Notes under the pieces: model-generated
What the model saw: only the letters and a program-made list of their open reading frames with translations
Told to the model about the DNA's origin: nothing
Databases searched by the model: none
Made by a program: the position numbers and the translations under genes
Part shown: piece by piece, positions 22,896-34,627 of the stretch
Layout: each line of letters begins with the position of its first letter
Position numbering within the stretch: position 1 is the first letter of the stretch
Assembly (NCBI RefSeq): GCF_026213295.1
Contig: NC_079427.1
Span: 35,804,239 to 35,868,238 of the forward strand
DNA: 64,000 nucleotides
Direction of reading: 5' to 3'
Source of the DNA: Gadus chalcogrammus
Lineage: Eukaryota; Chordata; Actinopteri; Gadiformes; Gadidae

Positions 22896-23921
22896 GTATA
22901 GGGAGGAAGTCCATATAAGGCTTGGGGGTGGAACAAGCAGGTTGCCAGATATACCACTCCCCTCACTCCTTCCTGCCGTCTGCCACAATATTATTAACAT
23001 GGAAAAAGAATGGAGCAAAAATACAAAAATCTACCACTCCAAACGTGATCACCTGAGAGATGTCAAACAAAGTAAACATATGTAAACCAGAAGTATGAAG
23101 TTACTGCTCCGACCACAGGGTCTTCGTAACCCGGCGTCAACCTAAACGGCCACACCCCGTTTGCCACCAAAAGATGACCCTTGGTATCTTGGCCTTATTT
23201 GAACTGAAGAACCTTTCTGCCTGTTTAAAAAAAAATTAACAATTTGCTTGAAGGAAAAAGCTAATGACACCAAGTGCACTATAAATGCTCCTGAGAACGT
23301 CCTGATCACAATGGATATTTAGTTTTTCTTCAGATTCAGTAAAAATTTTGCGAGAGTTGCATGAATAGGATTTAGGAAATGAGTTGCCATTTGTCCCTGG
23401 ATCAGATGTCGGCTTCAGAGACCTCAAGGACATGAACCTGGTCCACAAGGACCTCTGTCCTGTGGAAGGCTTTGAGTCCACAGCTAGACCAAGGACTTCA
23501 GCTCAAAGGGCTGACTGGAACAAATATAAATTGGCAGAGATTGAGGAGCAATATTTCTCGAATTATAACTTCTCGAATCATAGTCATCAATTATTCACGA
23601 TAAGTGAATTCCAAAGGTCCTACCATTGGAAGCTTCTAGTGCTCGAGCACAAAGAGCTAAGATAGGAAACATACACCATGTTCAGCTTGTGTCTCAGAGG
23701 ATCTTACCAATAATCTAGCTAGGACGTGGTCAAGGCCCGTCCTCTCCTCTCCTCTCTCCTGTCCTCTCCTCATTCTCCTCTCCTCTCCTTCTCTCTCCTC
23801 CTCTCCTCTATTTTATGTGGTCAGGCCTGTGGTAAGTTGGACTTCGTGACAGCTGTTGCTAGGGAACAGAAGGGTCTTACCTGTCCCCTTCTGTAGCCAT
23901 TTATACCCTCAGACGTGACAT

Positions 23922-23924
<3 letters not shown>
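22896..23924. other. Gene-free intron sequence
   Basis: No recognised gene or element. 23,735-23,815 is a CT-rich tract. Confidence 0.5.

Positions 23925-23977
<53 letters not shown>
23925..23977. repeat. (AG)n microsatellite
   Basis: About 50 bp of AG, 65 bp upstream of kalrn exon 2. Confidence 0.95.
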
Positions 23978-23980
<3 letters not shown>

Positions 23981-24041
23981 GGGAGTATGTGTGCTCATTT
24001 GTATTTCGATGCTAATGCAGCTATGCTATCTCTTTTACCAG

Positions 24042-24116
24042 GGTCCTTCAGGAGCGATCACATCAGGGCGTCTGACGTCCTGCCCATCTTAAAGGAGAAG
24101 GTCGCCTTTGTGTCAG
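24042..24116 (+). CDS. kalrn: kalrn exon 2
   Basis: 75 bp between TTTTACCAG and donor GTTAGT. It completes Gly from exon 1 and encodes SFRSDHIRASDVLPILKEK and VAFVS, a near match to the start of the kalirin Sec14 region. Phase in 1, phase out 1. Confidence 0.93.
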
Positions 24117-24185
24117 GTTAGTAACAAGGGAAAATAACCCCTAACCCTTCAGCGTTAGTTCCTTGCCCTACCTATTGAGGTTACA

Positions 24186-24812
24186 ATGTCTGTGGTTGGT
24201 CTCTCTGTCTGTGGTCTGTCTCTCTCTCTGTGGGTCTGTCTCTCTGTCTGTGGTCTATCTCTTTGTCTGTCTCTCTGTCTGTGGTCAGTCTGTGCTCTGT
24301 CTTTCTTGCTGTGTTCTGTCTCTCTGTCTGTAGTTGGTCTCTCTGGCAGTGATGTGTCTCTCCTTCTGTCTCTCTGTCTGGGGTCTGTCTCTCTTGCTGT
24401 GGTCGGTCTCTCTGGCTTTCTCTCTGTCTGTGGTCCGTCTCTCTCTCTGTGGTCTGTCTCTCTGTCTGTGGTCTGTCTCTCTCTCTGTGGTCTGTCTCTC
24501 TGTCTGTGGTCTGTCTCTCTATGCTCTTTCTCTCTGGCTGTGGTCTGTCTGTCTATATCTGTGGTCTGTCTCTCTGTCGGTGGTCTGTCTCTCTGTGGCC
24601 TGTCTCTCTGTCTGTCTGTGGTCTGTCTCTCTATGCTCTTTCTCTCTGGCTGTGGTCTGTCTGTCTATATCTGTGGTCTGTCTCTCTGTCGGTGGTCTGT
24701 CTCTCTGTGGCCTGTCTCTCTGTCTGTCTGTGGTCTGTCTCTCTCTCTGGGGTCTGTCTCTCTCTCTTTGGTCTGTCTCTCTGTCTGTGGTCTGTCGCTC
24801 TCTCTATGGTCA
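24186..24812. repeat. Minisatellite, GTCTGTCTCTCTGTCTGTG-type (part 1)
   Basis: About 30 units of 19-24 bp. A higher-order block (about 24,500-24,600) repeats almost exactly at 24,620-24,725. The array resumes at 28,196 on the far side of a LINE, so the LINE probably inserted into it. Long Ser/Leu/Cys-rich frames over it are artefacts. Confidence 0.93.
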
Positions 24813-27800
24813 AGTATTGTCAATTCCAACGTTGGATTCTGACCCATGGTGCATTAAGTTTAAAATGATATAATTTTGTAAAAAGAAATAAGTAAAATGC
24901 ATAATAAATAAATTCAAAATAGCTCAAAATAGTTCTGAATAGTGCAAAGGTATGCAAAATAAAACGGTATATATATAAAAAAGTAAATGGTCCGGGGTTA
25001 TTGGGGGCAGATGGGAGGGGCTTTCAGAATTCAGTGGGGAGGGAAGGGAGAGAGTTGAGCTTCCTGACAGCCTGCTGGTAAAAACTGTTTCCCAGTCTGG
25101 TGGAGCCGGCACAGAGGCTGCGGTACCGTCTCCCAGAACGTAGGAGGCCGAAAAGGCTGTGTGAGGGGTTGCTGGGGTCACCCACAATGCTGGTTGCTTT
25201 GCGGGTGAGGCAGGTTCCATAGATGTCCAGGAGAAAGGGGAGTAGGACACTGATGATCCAACCAGCAGCCTTCTCCGTGCGCTGCAGGGTCTTGCGGTTG
25301 GATGCAGTGCAGCTCTCATACCACACAGTGATGCAGCTGGTCAGGATGCTCTCGATGATGCCTCTGTAGAAGGAGCACTTGATGGATGGTGGCCTCTTGC
25401 TCTCTTCAGCTTGCGGAGGAAGTAGAGGCACCGCGTTGGAGATGAGACCAACCATGGTTGTGTCATTCGCAAACTTCACAATGTGGTTGCCACTGAAGGA
25501 CGAGCGCAGACGTGGGTCAGCAGCGTGAAGAGCAGGAGGCTGAGCACACAACCTTGGTGGGCCCCCATGCTCAGAACGGTGGTTCTGGATGTGTTGCTGC
25601 CGACCCGCACTTCCTGAGGCCTTTCACTGAGGAAGTCCAGCAGCCAGTTGCACAGGGAAGAGCTGAGCCCCAGCTGGTTCAGTTTGCCGATCAGCTGCTG
25701 AGGGATGATGGTGTTGTATGTTGAACTAAAGTCTATGAACAGCATTCTGACCTATGAGTTTTTTGTGTCCAGGTGGGTGAGGGCTGGGTGAAGAACAGAA
25801 GAGATAGCATCCTCAGTGGATCTGATACCTCAGTATGCAAACTGATAGGGGTCCAAGGTGGTGGGAAGGGTGGATTTAATGTGAGCCATGACTAGCCGAG
25901 CAAGGCAGAGCAGCATGATTATGGAGGTCAGTGCAACGGGATGATAGTCATTGAAAGTCGATGGTGAAGGCTTCTTTGCAACAGGTATGATGGTGGTGGC
26001 TTTGAAGCATGACGGGACAACAGCCCGACTCAGAGAAGCGTGGAAAATGTCTGTGAAGACATCTTCGCGCTCCTCTGCACAGTCCTTCAGCACACGACCA
26101 GAGATGTTGTATGGACCTGCAGACTTTTGGGTGTTGATCTTGGAGAGGGTACTCTTCACACTGGCTTCAGTCAGGCACAGGGCCTGGTTGTGGGGAAGAG
26201 GGGGTAGTCTTCTGTGGGGGCATGCTGTTGTGGGTTTCAAACCTGGCAAAGAAGCTGTTGAGGTTATTCAGCAGAGAGGTGTTGCTGTCACAGGTCTGTG
26301 GTGAGGGTTTGTAGTCCGTGATGGTCTGGATCCTACACCACAGGCTCCGTGTGTCTCTGCTGTCTTTGAAGTGTCCGGTTATTTTTTGAGGTTTGGCTTT
26401 CCTGATGCCACGGGACAGGTTGGCCCTCAGGCAGGCTGCGTCCCAAGCTCTTAAGGCGGTGTTCCTGGTACTCAGGAGCACGCAGACTCCTGTCAGCAAT
26501 GGCTTCTGGTTAGCCCGGTGGTGATGGCTCTGGGGATGGTAACATCAGCAATGCATTTGCTAATGTAGGAGGTAACAGTCAGAGTACTCCTCAATGTCTG
26601 TAGTAGTTGTCGTGGTAGTTGCCTGCCTGCTTAAACATCTTCTAGTCAGTGGTTTCAAAGCAGTTCTGAAGTGCAGCAGAGGCCCCCTCTGGCCACACAA
26701 ACACCTGCTTCAAAACCGGTTATGGTGACTTTCACCTTTGGTCTGTAAGCTGGCATTATGGCGCATTTCCACCAAGTGATGCGATTAGGTCCGGTACGAT
26801 TGGGTCCGGTAAATGTAGTACAGTTAGGTGGGGTCAGGTGCGGCTCAGTTACGGCTTGCGTTTCCACCGCCGACAGTACCCTTAATGTAGGGCGGGGTTT
26901 AGGCTGGATGGCCATAGTGCGGCAGCTACGTAAGCATAGTGACATCATAGCAGATATACACAGTGTAGCCTGCTAATATATCTAATCAAAAAGAAGAACG
27001 TGACACATTAAACAAAAATAAACAATTTAGGACGTCCAAAAGGGACGGCAAACTTTTTTGCAACATTTTCTTCTATAAACTATGCTTTCACAGTTGTCCA
27101 GAAATACCTCTGTGTTACTGTGTTTGTTTGTCGTCATCCCCCTGTCGCCTGGAAGTGATGATGCTTTCAACAAATCAACGGACAGGGTGTGTGTCTCCAA
27201 CTTTTTGGCACCCTTTCAGACTGCTTGGTACCCCAACAGAGGAGAAAAAAAAAATTGGTATGGCTAATTGCGGCCAAGTTCGGACCCCGCCCACTTTTGG
27301 CGGTGGAAACGCAAACCGTACAGCACCTAATTGCGCCTAACCGTATCGCATCGCTTGGTGAAATGCACCATTAGCATGACACTGATGTAGTCTGAGTGGC
27401 CGATGTGGGGGAGGGGCGAAGAGTTGTAAGTACCTTTGAGTGGGGTTTAAACCAAGTCCAGAGTGTTACTTTCTCAGATGTTGCTGGAATTGGGGGAGAA
27501 CAGATTTGCATGATTATAATCCCCAGCGAAGATGTAAAAGCCGTCTGGGTGGGCTGTCAGATGCTCACCGATGGCGTTATGAAATTCCCAAAGTGCCTAG
27601 ATTCTATCAGCGTTGTTGGAAGTGGGAGGGATATACACAGCAACAAGCAGAGTCGCCGTTATGACTCTCGTTGATAGAAAGGACAGCACCTTACGATCAT
27701 AAACACATCGACGTCAAGCATCACTGATGTACACACAGACAACACCACCTTTCTTTTTTCCTCTTTTCACAAGGACTCTGTCTGAACGGTGGCACGTGAA

Positions 27801-28185
27801 CTGCTCAAGCTTAATGGCTGAGTCCAGGATGCTGTCGGTTAGCCATGTCTCCGTAAACACATAAACACAGCCTTCCATCACATCGCGGTTCGCAGACCTC
27901 AGCAGCTGTATATGATCCATTTTATTGTCCAGAGACCTTACGTTCGCCAAGAGGAGAATTGGAGGAGTAGGCCTGTATGGCGTATTAACCAGCCTCGCTT
28001 TAACACTTCCGCGTTTTGCAGACGAAGTAGTCCAAGCTCCTGTGAATCGTGTCTCAGTGAGTCGGATAATACTTCCTCAGAAAAGTTGCGGTCAACCTTT
28101 CTGTTAATGTCCAATGCAAACCGTCGGCTGTAATTGTGTTAATCCGCGGGAAAAGATGAAGAAAATTTAGGAAAGGACTCCATAT
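24813..28185 (-). mobile_element. Rex1/Babar-like LINE, nearly full length, inactivated
   Basis: Minus-strand order: endonuclease start (27,950-27,714, LDNKMDHIQLLRS and FTETWLTDS), spacer, RT (26,249-25,830 KSAGPYNISGRVLKD and NDYHPVALTSI; 25,745-25,476 [18 protein letters not shown]), C-terminus (25,551-25,024 CITVWYESCTASNRKTLQR). The catalytic box reads F-A-N-D, so the first Asp is Asn. Several frame breaks are present. A 612-bp Harbinger MITE sits between endonuclease and RT. Confidence 0.88.
26759..27370. mobile_element. PIF/Harbinger-type MITE
   Basis: Ends TGGCGCATTTCCACCAAG and, inverted, TGGTGCATTTCACCAAG, flanked on both sides by TTA (26,756-26,758 and 27,371-27,373), the usual Harbinger 3-bp target. 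It contains TTTCCACCGCC blocks shared with 40,500-40,640. Confidence 0.85.
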
Positions 28186-28195
28186 TGGAGTATTG

Positions 28196-28960
28196 GAGTC
28201 TCTCTGTCTGTCTCTCTGTCACCCGTTCTGTCTCTCTACGACTCTGTCTGTCTCTGTCTGTGGTCTGTCTCTCTTTCTGTGGTCTGTCTCTCTGTCTGTC
28301 GTACTTCTCGCTCTGTCTGTCTCTCTCTCTATGGTCTGTCTCTCTCTCTGTGGTATTTCTCGCTCTGTCTGTAAAATAAGATGTCTCTGCGGTCTGTCCC
28401 TCTATCTGTGGTCTGTCTCTCTCTCTCTCTGTCTGGCTGTCTGTGGTCTGTCGCTCTCTCTGTGGTATGTCTCTCTGTATGTGGTCTGTCTCTCTCTGTG
28501 GTCTGTCTCTCTGTCTGTGGTCTGTCTCTCTATCTGTCGTACTTCTCGCTCTGTCTGTCTCTCTCTCTATGGTCTGTCTCTCTCTCTGTGGTATTTCTCG
28601 CTCTGTCTGTCTCTGCGGTCTGTCCCTCTCTCTGTGGTCTGTCTCTCTCTCTCTCTCTCTGTCTGGCTGTCTGTGGTCTGTCACTCTGTCTGTGGTCTGT
28701 CTCTCTGTATGTGGTCTGTCTCTCTCTGTGGTCTGTCTCTCTGTCTGTGGTCTGTCTCTCTGTCTATCTCTCTCTCTGTGGTATGTCTCTCTGTCCGTGG
28801 GCTGTCTATCTCTGTCTGTCTCTCTGTCTGTGGTCTGTCTCTCTGTGATCTGTCTCCCTGTCTGAGGTCAGTCTCTCTGTCTGTGGTCTGTCTCTCTGTC
28901 TGTGGTCTGTTTCTCTGTGGTCGGTCTCTCTGTCTGTGGTTGGTCTCTTGGTCTATGTTA
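28196..28960. repeat. Minisatellite, GTCTGTCTCTCTGTCTGTG-type (part 2)
   Basis: Continuation of the 24,186-24,812 array. It contains a higher-order repeat: the block from about 28,300 to 28,500 (with TCGTACTTCTCGCTC) recurs at about 28,530-28,740. Confidence 0.93.
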
Positions 28961-29020
28961 GTAAAGATGAAAAGACCCAAAATCTGCATAGTAACTTATG
29001 ATCCATTAGAAATCAGAATT

Positions 29021-29125
<105 letters not shown>

Positions 29126-29240
29126 GGGGGAGGGATAAGAGAGGAGGCCCAATCCTGACTTTTCCCTCCAGAAGCAACCATGACAGGATCAAACACGAGG
29201 AGCTGAAGAGACTGGTCACGTACCTGTCTACCGTGCCCAG
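29126..29240 (+). CDS. kalrn: kalrn exon 3
   Basis: 115 bp. It encodes GGRDKRGGPILTFPSRSNHD, then RIKHEELKRLVTYLSTVP, part of the Sec14/CRAL-TRIO domain, and ends AG|GTACAT with the Ser codon split. The acceptor has no normal pyrimidine tract, only TG repeats. Confidence 0.95.
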
Positions 29241-29296
29241 GTACATGCACACATGCAATCACACGCACATATACACACACTCACATGCAAGCATGT

Positions 29297-29672
<376 letters not shown>

Positions 29673-29684
29673 GTGTGTCATCAG

Positions 29685-29874
29685 CGAGGACGTGTGTAAG
29701 CGGGGCTTCACGGTCATCATGGATATGCGGGGGTCCCGCTGGGAGCTGATCAAGCCGCTGCTGAAGACCCTGCAGGAGGCTTGCTCCCAGATATGCGTGG
29801 CACTCATCATCAAACCAGACAACTTCTGGCAGAAGCAGAAGACCAACTTTGGCAGCTCCAAGTTCTCCTTTGAG
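29685..29874 (+). CDS. kalrn: kalrn exon 4
   Basis: 190 bp. It encodes EDVCKRGFTVIMDMRGSRWE, LIKPLLKTLQEACSQICVAL and IIKPDNFWQKQKTNFGSSKF, then SFE, the core of the Sec14/CRAL-TRIO lipid-binding domain. Acceptor TGTGTGTCATCAG|C, donor GAG|GTGACA, followed at once by a (CT)n tract. Confidence 0.96.
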
Positions 29875-29879
29875 GTGAC

Positions 29880-30029
29880 ACTCTCTCTCTCTCTTTCTGT
29901 CACTCTGACTCTCTCTCTCTGTCTCTCTCTTTCTGTCTCTGTCTCTGTCTCTCTGTCTCTCGCTGTCTCTCACTGTCTCTCGCTGTCACTGTCCATCTCT
30001 CACGCTCTCTCTCTCTCTCTCTCTCTCTC

Positions 30030-30091
<62 letters not shown>
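29880..30091. repeat. (CT)n microsatellite in kalrn intron 4
   Basis: About 210 bp of CT-rich repeat; pure CT at about 30,030-30,090. Confidence 0.93.
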
Positions 30092-30093
<2 letters not shown>

Positions 30094-30336
30094 GTAAATG
30101 GTTCCATAGGTCTCCCTATCTATCTGAACTTTCTCTCTCTCAGCTACATTATACATATAATACTAATATTAGTATCAGCATTAGCTCTAACTAGCATTAG
30201 GCTAAGAAGCTTGGTGTTAGTGTTAGCTACTACTGTTTGTTACAGACAAGCATGGTGTTAGAACTAGCAAGGTATGAGCATTATCTTCACCTTAGAGTGA
30301 GCTGTTGTTAGCATGAGTGTTTGTTGTGTGTTCCAG

Positions 30337-30510
30337 ACCAGCCTGGTGTCGGTGGAGGGGCTGGCTAAGCTGGTGGACCCATCCCAGCTGACGGAGGACT
30401 TCGAGGGCTCACTGGACTACAACCACGACGAATGGATGGACCTCCGCGTGGCACTGGAGGAGTTCATCTGTAGCGCCGCCCACCTGCTAGCCCGGCTGGA
30501 GGAGCTGCAG
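30337..30510 (+). CDS. kalrn: kalrn exon 5
   Basis: 174 bp, phase 0 at both ends. It encodes TSLVSVEGLAKLVDPSQLTE, DFEGSLDYNHDEWMDLRVAL and EEFICSAAHLLARLEELQ: the end of the Sec14 domain and start of the first spectrin repeat. Donor CAG|GTACAC leads directly into (AC)n. Confidence 0.96.
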
Positions 30511-30511
30511 G

Positions 30512-30621
30512 TACACACACACACACACACACACGGACGGACGGACGGACGGACGGACGGACAGACAGACAGAAAAACACACAAAAACACACAAAAACAC
30601 ACAAAAACACACCACACACTG

Positions 30622-30660
<39 letters not shown>
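30512..30660. repeat. (AC)n, (ACGG)n, (ACAAAAAC)n and (AC)n in series
   Basis: Compound simple repeat starting two bases after the exon 5 donor: AC, then eight ACGG, ACAG, ACAAAAAC, then AC. Confidence 0.93.
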
Positions 30661-30713
30661 GATACACAAACGCAAAACTATATACACAAACTATACTCCT
30701 TTTACATCTATGT

Positions 30714-30914
30714 ATGAGAGTGTATAGTTGTGTATGGGAGAGAGTATAGTAGTGTGTGTGAGAGAGTATAGTAGTGTGTAAGAGAGTATATAGTTGGGCA
30801 TGTGAGAGAGAATAGTAGTGTGTGTGAGAGAGTATAGTTGTGTATGTGAGAGAGTATAGTTGTTTATGCAAGAGAATACAGTAGTGTATGTGAGAGAGTA
30901 TAGTTGTGTATGTC
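30714..30914. repeat. Minisatellite of GAGAGAGTATAGTTGTGTATGT-like units (part 1)
   Basis: About eight units of 20-24 bp. The array continues at 31,700 after an inserted LTR. Confidence 0.9.
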
Positions 30915-31694
30915 TGTAACGGTGCGGCTGCCACACACACCGGGATTTACATGTACCCTTTTATTAAACACACACAGAACATTCAAACACTTTCATTACA
31001 CCTTCAACACACAAAAAAACATACGTTATGAGGAAGCCGGTCATGGGACATGGCACAAACAAACAAGGACAAGACGTAAAACACTCGCGTTACGGTTGCG
31101 CTGGCTTCCGGGTGCCGGGGGCTGCGGGAGGACCCGACGTGAAGTCCGGAAGAACATTTGTGCGGTGTGGGGGTGACATCAGACGGGCGAGACCAAGTGT
31201 GTGGGAGGAGAGGGGTGTGTTGGGGTACTTGGGGAATATTTAAGGTGTCAGGGAAGTAGGGGGTAAGGATGGGGTTTAGACAAATAGGTCTGTAGTAAGG
31301 TGTGTAACTAGGGGTGGGGATAGGTAAATCAGAAATGTGTAGGGGAGGGTTAATTGAATTAAGAGTGGGATGGGTCGGGCCATGTAGGATATATTCAGGT
31401 CCAAATCATGTAGGTGGGGCAGAAGGGTCTGAGGTGAGCGGGAGACAACACCTGGCTCTTTGACCAGCCCAGGGTTTTAGTAGTGCCGAGGGGAGGACTG
31501 TTGTTTCGAGATTATTGGAAGTTTAGATTAGTGACAGTTATGTTGAATTATTGATTTGATTTTTCGGTTTATTCAGTTTGCATTTTTTGCCTCCTGATGG
31601 ACATTTTTGTGCCTGAATAAATTCTTGCCAACGGCCTTGCTCACATCGGTCGATCTGCCTCCAATCCTTCCGCCGCAAGGCCAGCCTGGTAACA
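30915..31694 (+). mobile_element. Solo LTR inserted in the minisatellite
   Basis: 780 bp starting TGTAACGGTGCGG and ending CCTGGTAACA, flanked by the perfect 5-bp duplication ATGTC (30,910-30,914 and 31,695-31,699). AATAAA at 31,616 near the right end suggests + orientation. No internal retroviral genes, so it is a recombination remnant. TG...CA ends and the 5-bp duplication fit Gypsy- or ERV-type elements. Confidence 0.88.
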
Positions 31695-31699
31695 ATGTC

Positions 31700-31965
31700 A
31701 GAGAGTATAGTTGCATATTCAAGAGAATATAGTAGTGTGTGTGACAGAGTATCGTTTTTGTCATGCAAGAGAATATAGTAGTGTGTGAGAGAGAATAGTA
31801 GTGTATGTGAGATAGTATTGTAGTGCGTGTGTGTGAGAGAGTATAGTTGCAAGAGAATATAGTAGTGTGTGTGAGAGAGTATATTTGTTTATGCAATTTA
31901 AGAGAATATAGTAGTGTGTGTGAGAAAGTATAGTAGTGTGTTTGAGAGAGTTTGAATGAAACAGC
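31700..31965. repeat. Minisatellite of GAGAGAGTATAGTAGTGTGTGT-like units (part 2)
   Basis: Continuation of 30,714-30,914 with more divergent units. Confidence 0.88.
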
Positions 31966-32472
31966 AGTGATTTTGATTCCCCAGTTCCTGATTGTTTGAC
32001 AGAAGAGGTGGTAGCTTCTGGTGCTCAAAATACTGCGCTGTCATTTTCACTCTGGAATTTCCAGCGATTCTGTTATGCTTCGTTCGCACCAAGAAAATTA
32101 TTTGGTCGGTCGCTTGTTCGCCTGGTCGCCTGAGTTTGCAAAGCTCCCACTTGTGAACGCCAATTCATTCTCAACAGTCTCTACGTGTTGTGGAAGTACC
32201 AGAGACGTCAGAGAAACCGATGCAAAATATTCTAATCTAGAACACTCCGGGAGCTCCGGCGGGGGGGTCCTGGAGCTCTATATCTAAATAAAATAAGATG
32301 ATATAATGTATAGATATCTGTATAATATAATATACAATATAACGGCCAAAAGTTGTGTGCGCCTCCGGATTATATTATGAATCTTAAAGGGGACATATTA
32401 TGGCATTTTCGTAATAAAAATGTAATAAAAATCTGCACTACAAAATCTGAGTCCATTGAAAATGTAATAAAA

Positions 32473-32591
32473 CCTGATAATGTAATAACTTCCCGATAAG
32501 GTAATAAAGTGCATTTCCCAATAATGTAATAAACTCTTTACCAATAATGTAATAAAGTGTTACATTAATGGGAGGTTATTACATTATCAGG
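32473..32591. repeat. 22-bp inverted repeat with TAATGTAATAA spacer units
   Basis: CCTGATAATGTAATAACTTC at 32,473 pairs with 32,570-32,591 with one mismatch across 22 bp. The interval is made of AATGTAATAA words. Confidence 0.8.
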
Positions 32592-32924
32592 TTAGCCTTC
32601 ATTTCGCAAGTCCTGATTATGTAATAATTGCCCAATATTGTAATAATTGAACAGCAGACCACCCATTACTTGGGTTCAAGTGGTATTAGGCAACACTAGC
32701 TCAAGAGCTCTAGCGCCACCAACAGGTCAAAGTTTAATGTTAATTAACTTTTGACCCGTTCATCCCTGAGCAGAAATGGTTTTCGGTAGCTAATATAACT
32801 AGTGTCACCCGTAGTAAAGAAAAAAATAGAAAAACTCTAACTCTAGTCAGCTAATGCGAAAAGAAAGCTTTTTCTCATAGCTAAAAGTCACTCAGATCAG
32901 CTTCACTTATTTGTTTCTTCTGGA

Positions 32925-33175
32925 ATGACAGTAGCTTTTGATCCTCTCCCAGATGGCAATTGTCAGTTTTCAGCTATGGCTGACCAGTTTGCAAGCTTGG
33001 GAATATTTCGCTCATTCACCACTCTTAGACAGGATATTGTATCTGATTTGGTGGCAAATCCTTTTGGTCTTGATGGCACACCTTTGTTAAATTTTGTTAC
33101 TGATCAAAACTGGGATGACTACATTAATGGCATGGGTGAGTTGGGAACTTATGGAGATCACATCACAGTGGCCGA
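32925..33175 (+). pseudogene. OTU-type cysteine protease domain fragment
   Basis: The + strand frame reads DPLPDGNCQFSAMADQFASL, then TLRQDIVSDLVANPFGLDG and GTYGDHITV. D-G-N-C is the OTU catalytic cysteine motif, and GxYGDHI precedes the second catalytic block. The frame then joins LINE sequence and the distal His block is lost. OTU domains occur in several fish transposons (for example Helentron-type); which one donated this is unclear. Confidence 0.8.
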
Positions 33176-33189
33176 TGAGAACTCCTTTT

Positions 33190-34035
33190 CTTCCTCAAGT
33201 CCACTATCATCTCCTTGGTCTTGTCCTTGTTGAGGGTGAGGTTATTGCCCTCATACCATGAAACTAGACTGGCCACCTCCCTCCTGTAGGCCACTTCGTC
33301 CCCGCCCGTGATGCGTCCTATCACTGCGGTGTCGTCCGCAAACTTCAGGATGGTGTTGTCTATGTGTGAGGCGACACAGTCATGAGTGAACAGGGTGTAG
33401 AGGACTGTGCCGTGCCAATGTTTGTGATGATGCTGGCTGAAGTCCTATTTCCAATCCTGACAGATTGGGGCCTGCCAGTCAGAAAGTCCTGGAGCCAGTC
33501 ACAGATGGTGGGGTGCAGACCTAGTGTAGACAGTTTGTCGGTGAGTTTGTGGGGGATGACTGTATTGAAGGCGGAGCTGTAATCCACAAAGAGCGTCCTG
33601 ATGTAGGAGTCTTTATTTTCCAGATGGGAGAGGGAATAGTGGAGAACAGCAGCGACAGCATCAGAGGTGGACCTGTTGGGCCGGTAGGCATATTGCAGGG
33701 GGTCCAGGGTGTTTGGTATGCTGCTCTGAATGTGGGTCAGCACCACTCTCTCAAAGCACTTCATAATGATTGGAGCGAGTGCTACTGGTCTGTAGTCATT
33801 CAGGCAGCTTGGTGGGCTCTTCTTTGGAACAGGGATGATGGTTGTGGTCTTGAAACAGGAGGGAACTGTGCAATGGCTGATGGAAAGGTTGAAGATGTAT
33901 GTGAGAACATCAGCCAGCTTGTTGGCGCATGCTCTGAGAGCTCGCCCAGGGATGTTATCTGGTCCGGCTGCCTTGCGAGGGTTGATGTTCCTCAGGACTC
34001 TGTGTACCTGTCCTGATGAGACAGTTGGTGGGGGG
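33190..34035 (-). pseudogene. Rex1/Babar-like LINE RT fragment
   Basis: Minus strand encodes [37 protein letters not shown] and [19 protein letters not shown], then [12 protein letters not shown], reverse transcriptase blocks of the same broad type as 24,813-28,185 but from a different family. Upstream parts around 33,770-34,020 are frame-shifted; endonuclease and C-terminus are absent. Confidence 0.88.
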
Positions 34036-34254
34036 AGAGGGGGAGGGTGCTATCATACATTAGTCACCATGTCTGTGGACACATTTGTATACAGTAACAT
34101 ACCACCCCCCCCCCACCCCCCCGCCAACAAAATCTCACTCTGAACTCAGTTCAAAACTTGAGAGTCCTGTATCTACTATATATTATATCATCTTATAATA
34201 TTTATATATAGAGCTCCAGGACTCCCGCCGGAGCTCCCGGAGTGAACACACACT

Positions 34255-34425
34255 CACTGATGCATACTAACACACACACACTCGCACACACAAACACACT
34301 CATGCACACACACACACACACACACAGACACACACACACAAACAGACAAATACACACACACACACACACACTCACACTCACTGATACACACTAACACACA
34401 CACACGCACACACAGACACAAATAA
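34255..34425. repeat. (AC)n microsatellite, interrupted
   Basis: AC repeat with CACTCAC and CAGAC interruptions. Confidence 0.9.
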
Positions 34426-34516
34426 ACACAAACTGCTAATCTGCTGCTATACAAGCGGTGCTTCTAGTGGAATGATAATAATTTACACACAAAGACATAG
34501 AGAGAAAGACAAGGCC

Positions 34517-34518
<2 letters not shown>

Positions 34519-34609
<91 letters not shown>

Positions 34610-34626
34610 TTGTGTGTGTTTGTGTA
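34519..34626. repeat. (TG)n microsatellite forming the acceptor tract of kalrn exon 6
   Basis: TG tract with three TTTG interruptions that ends as TTTGTGTAG directly at the exon boundary. Confidence 0.95.
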
Positions 34627-34627
34627 G

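Larger units (their letters stand above)
31966..34245. mobile_element. Composite region bounded by inverted GAGCTCCGG repeats
   Basis: About 32,228-32,330 and 34,155-34,245 are inverted copies of each other (GGGAGCTCCGGCGGG, CTGGAGCTCTATAT, then AT-rich). They resemble the AT-rich stretch at 3,515-3,575 in the palindrome's hAT. They enclose a TAATGTAATAA-rich segment, an OTU fragment and a LINE fragment, so several insertions appear stacked. Family not assigned. Confidence 0.55.
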
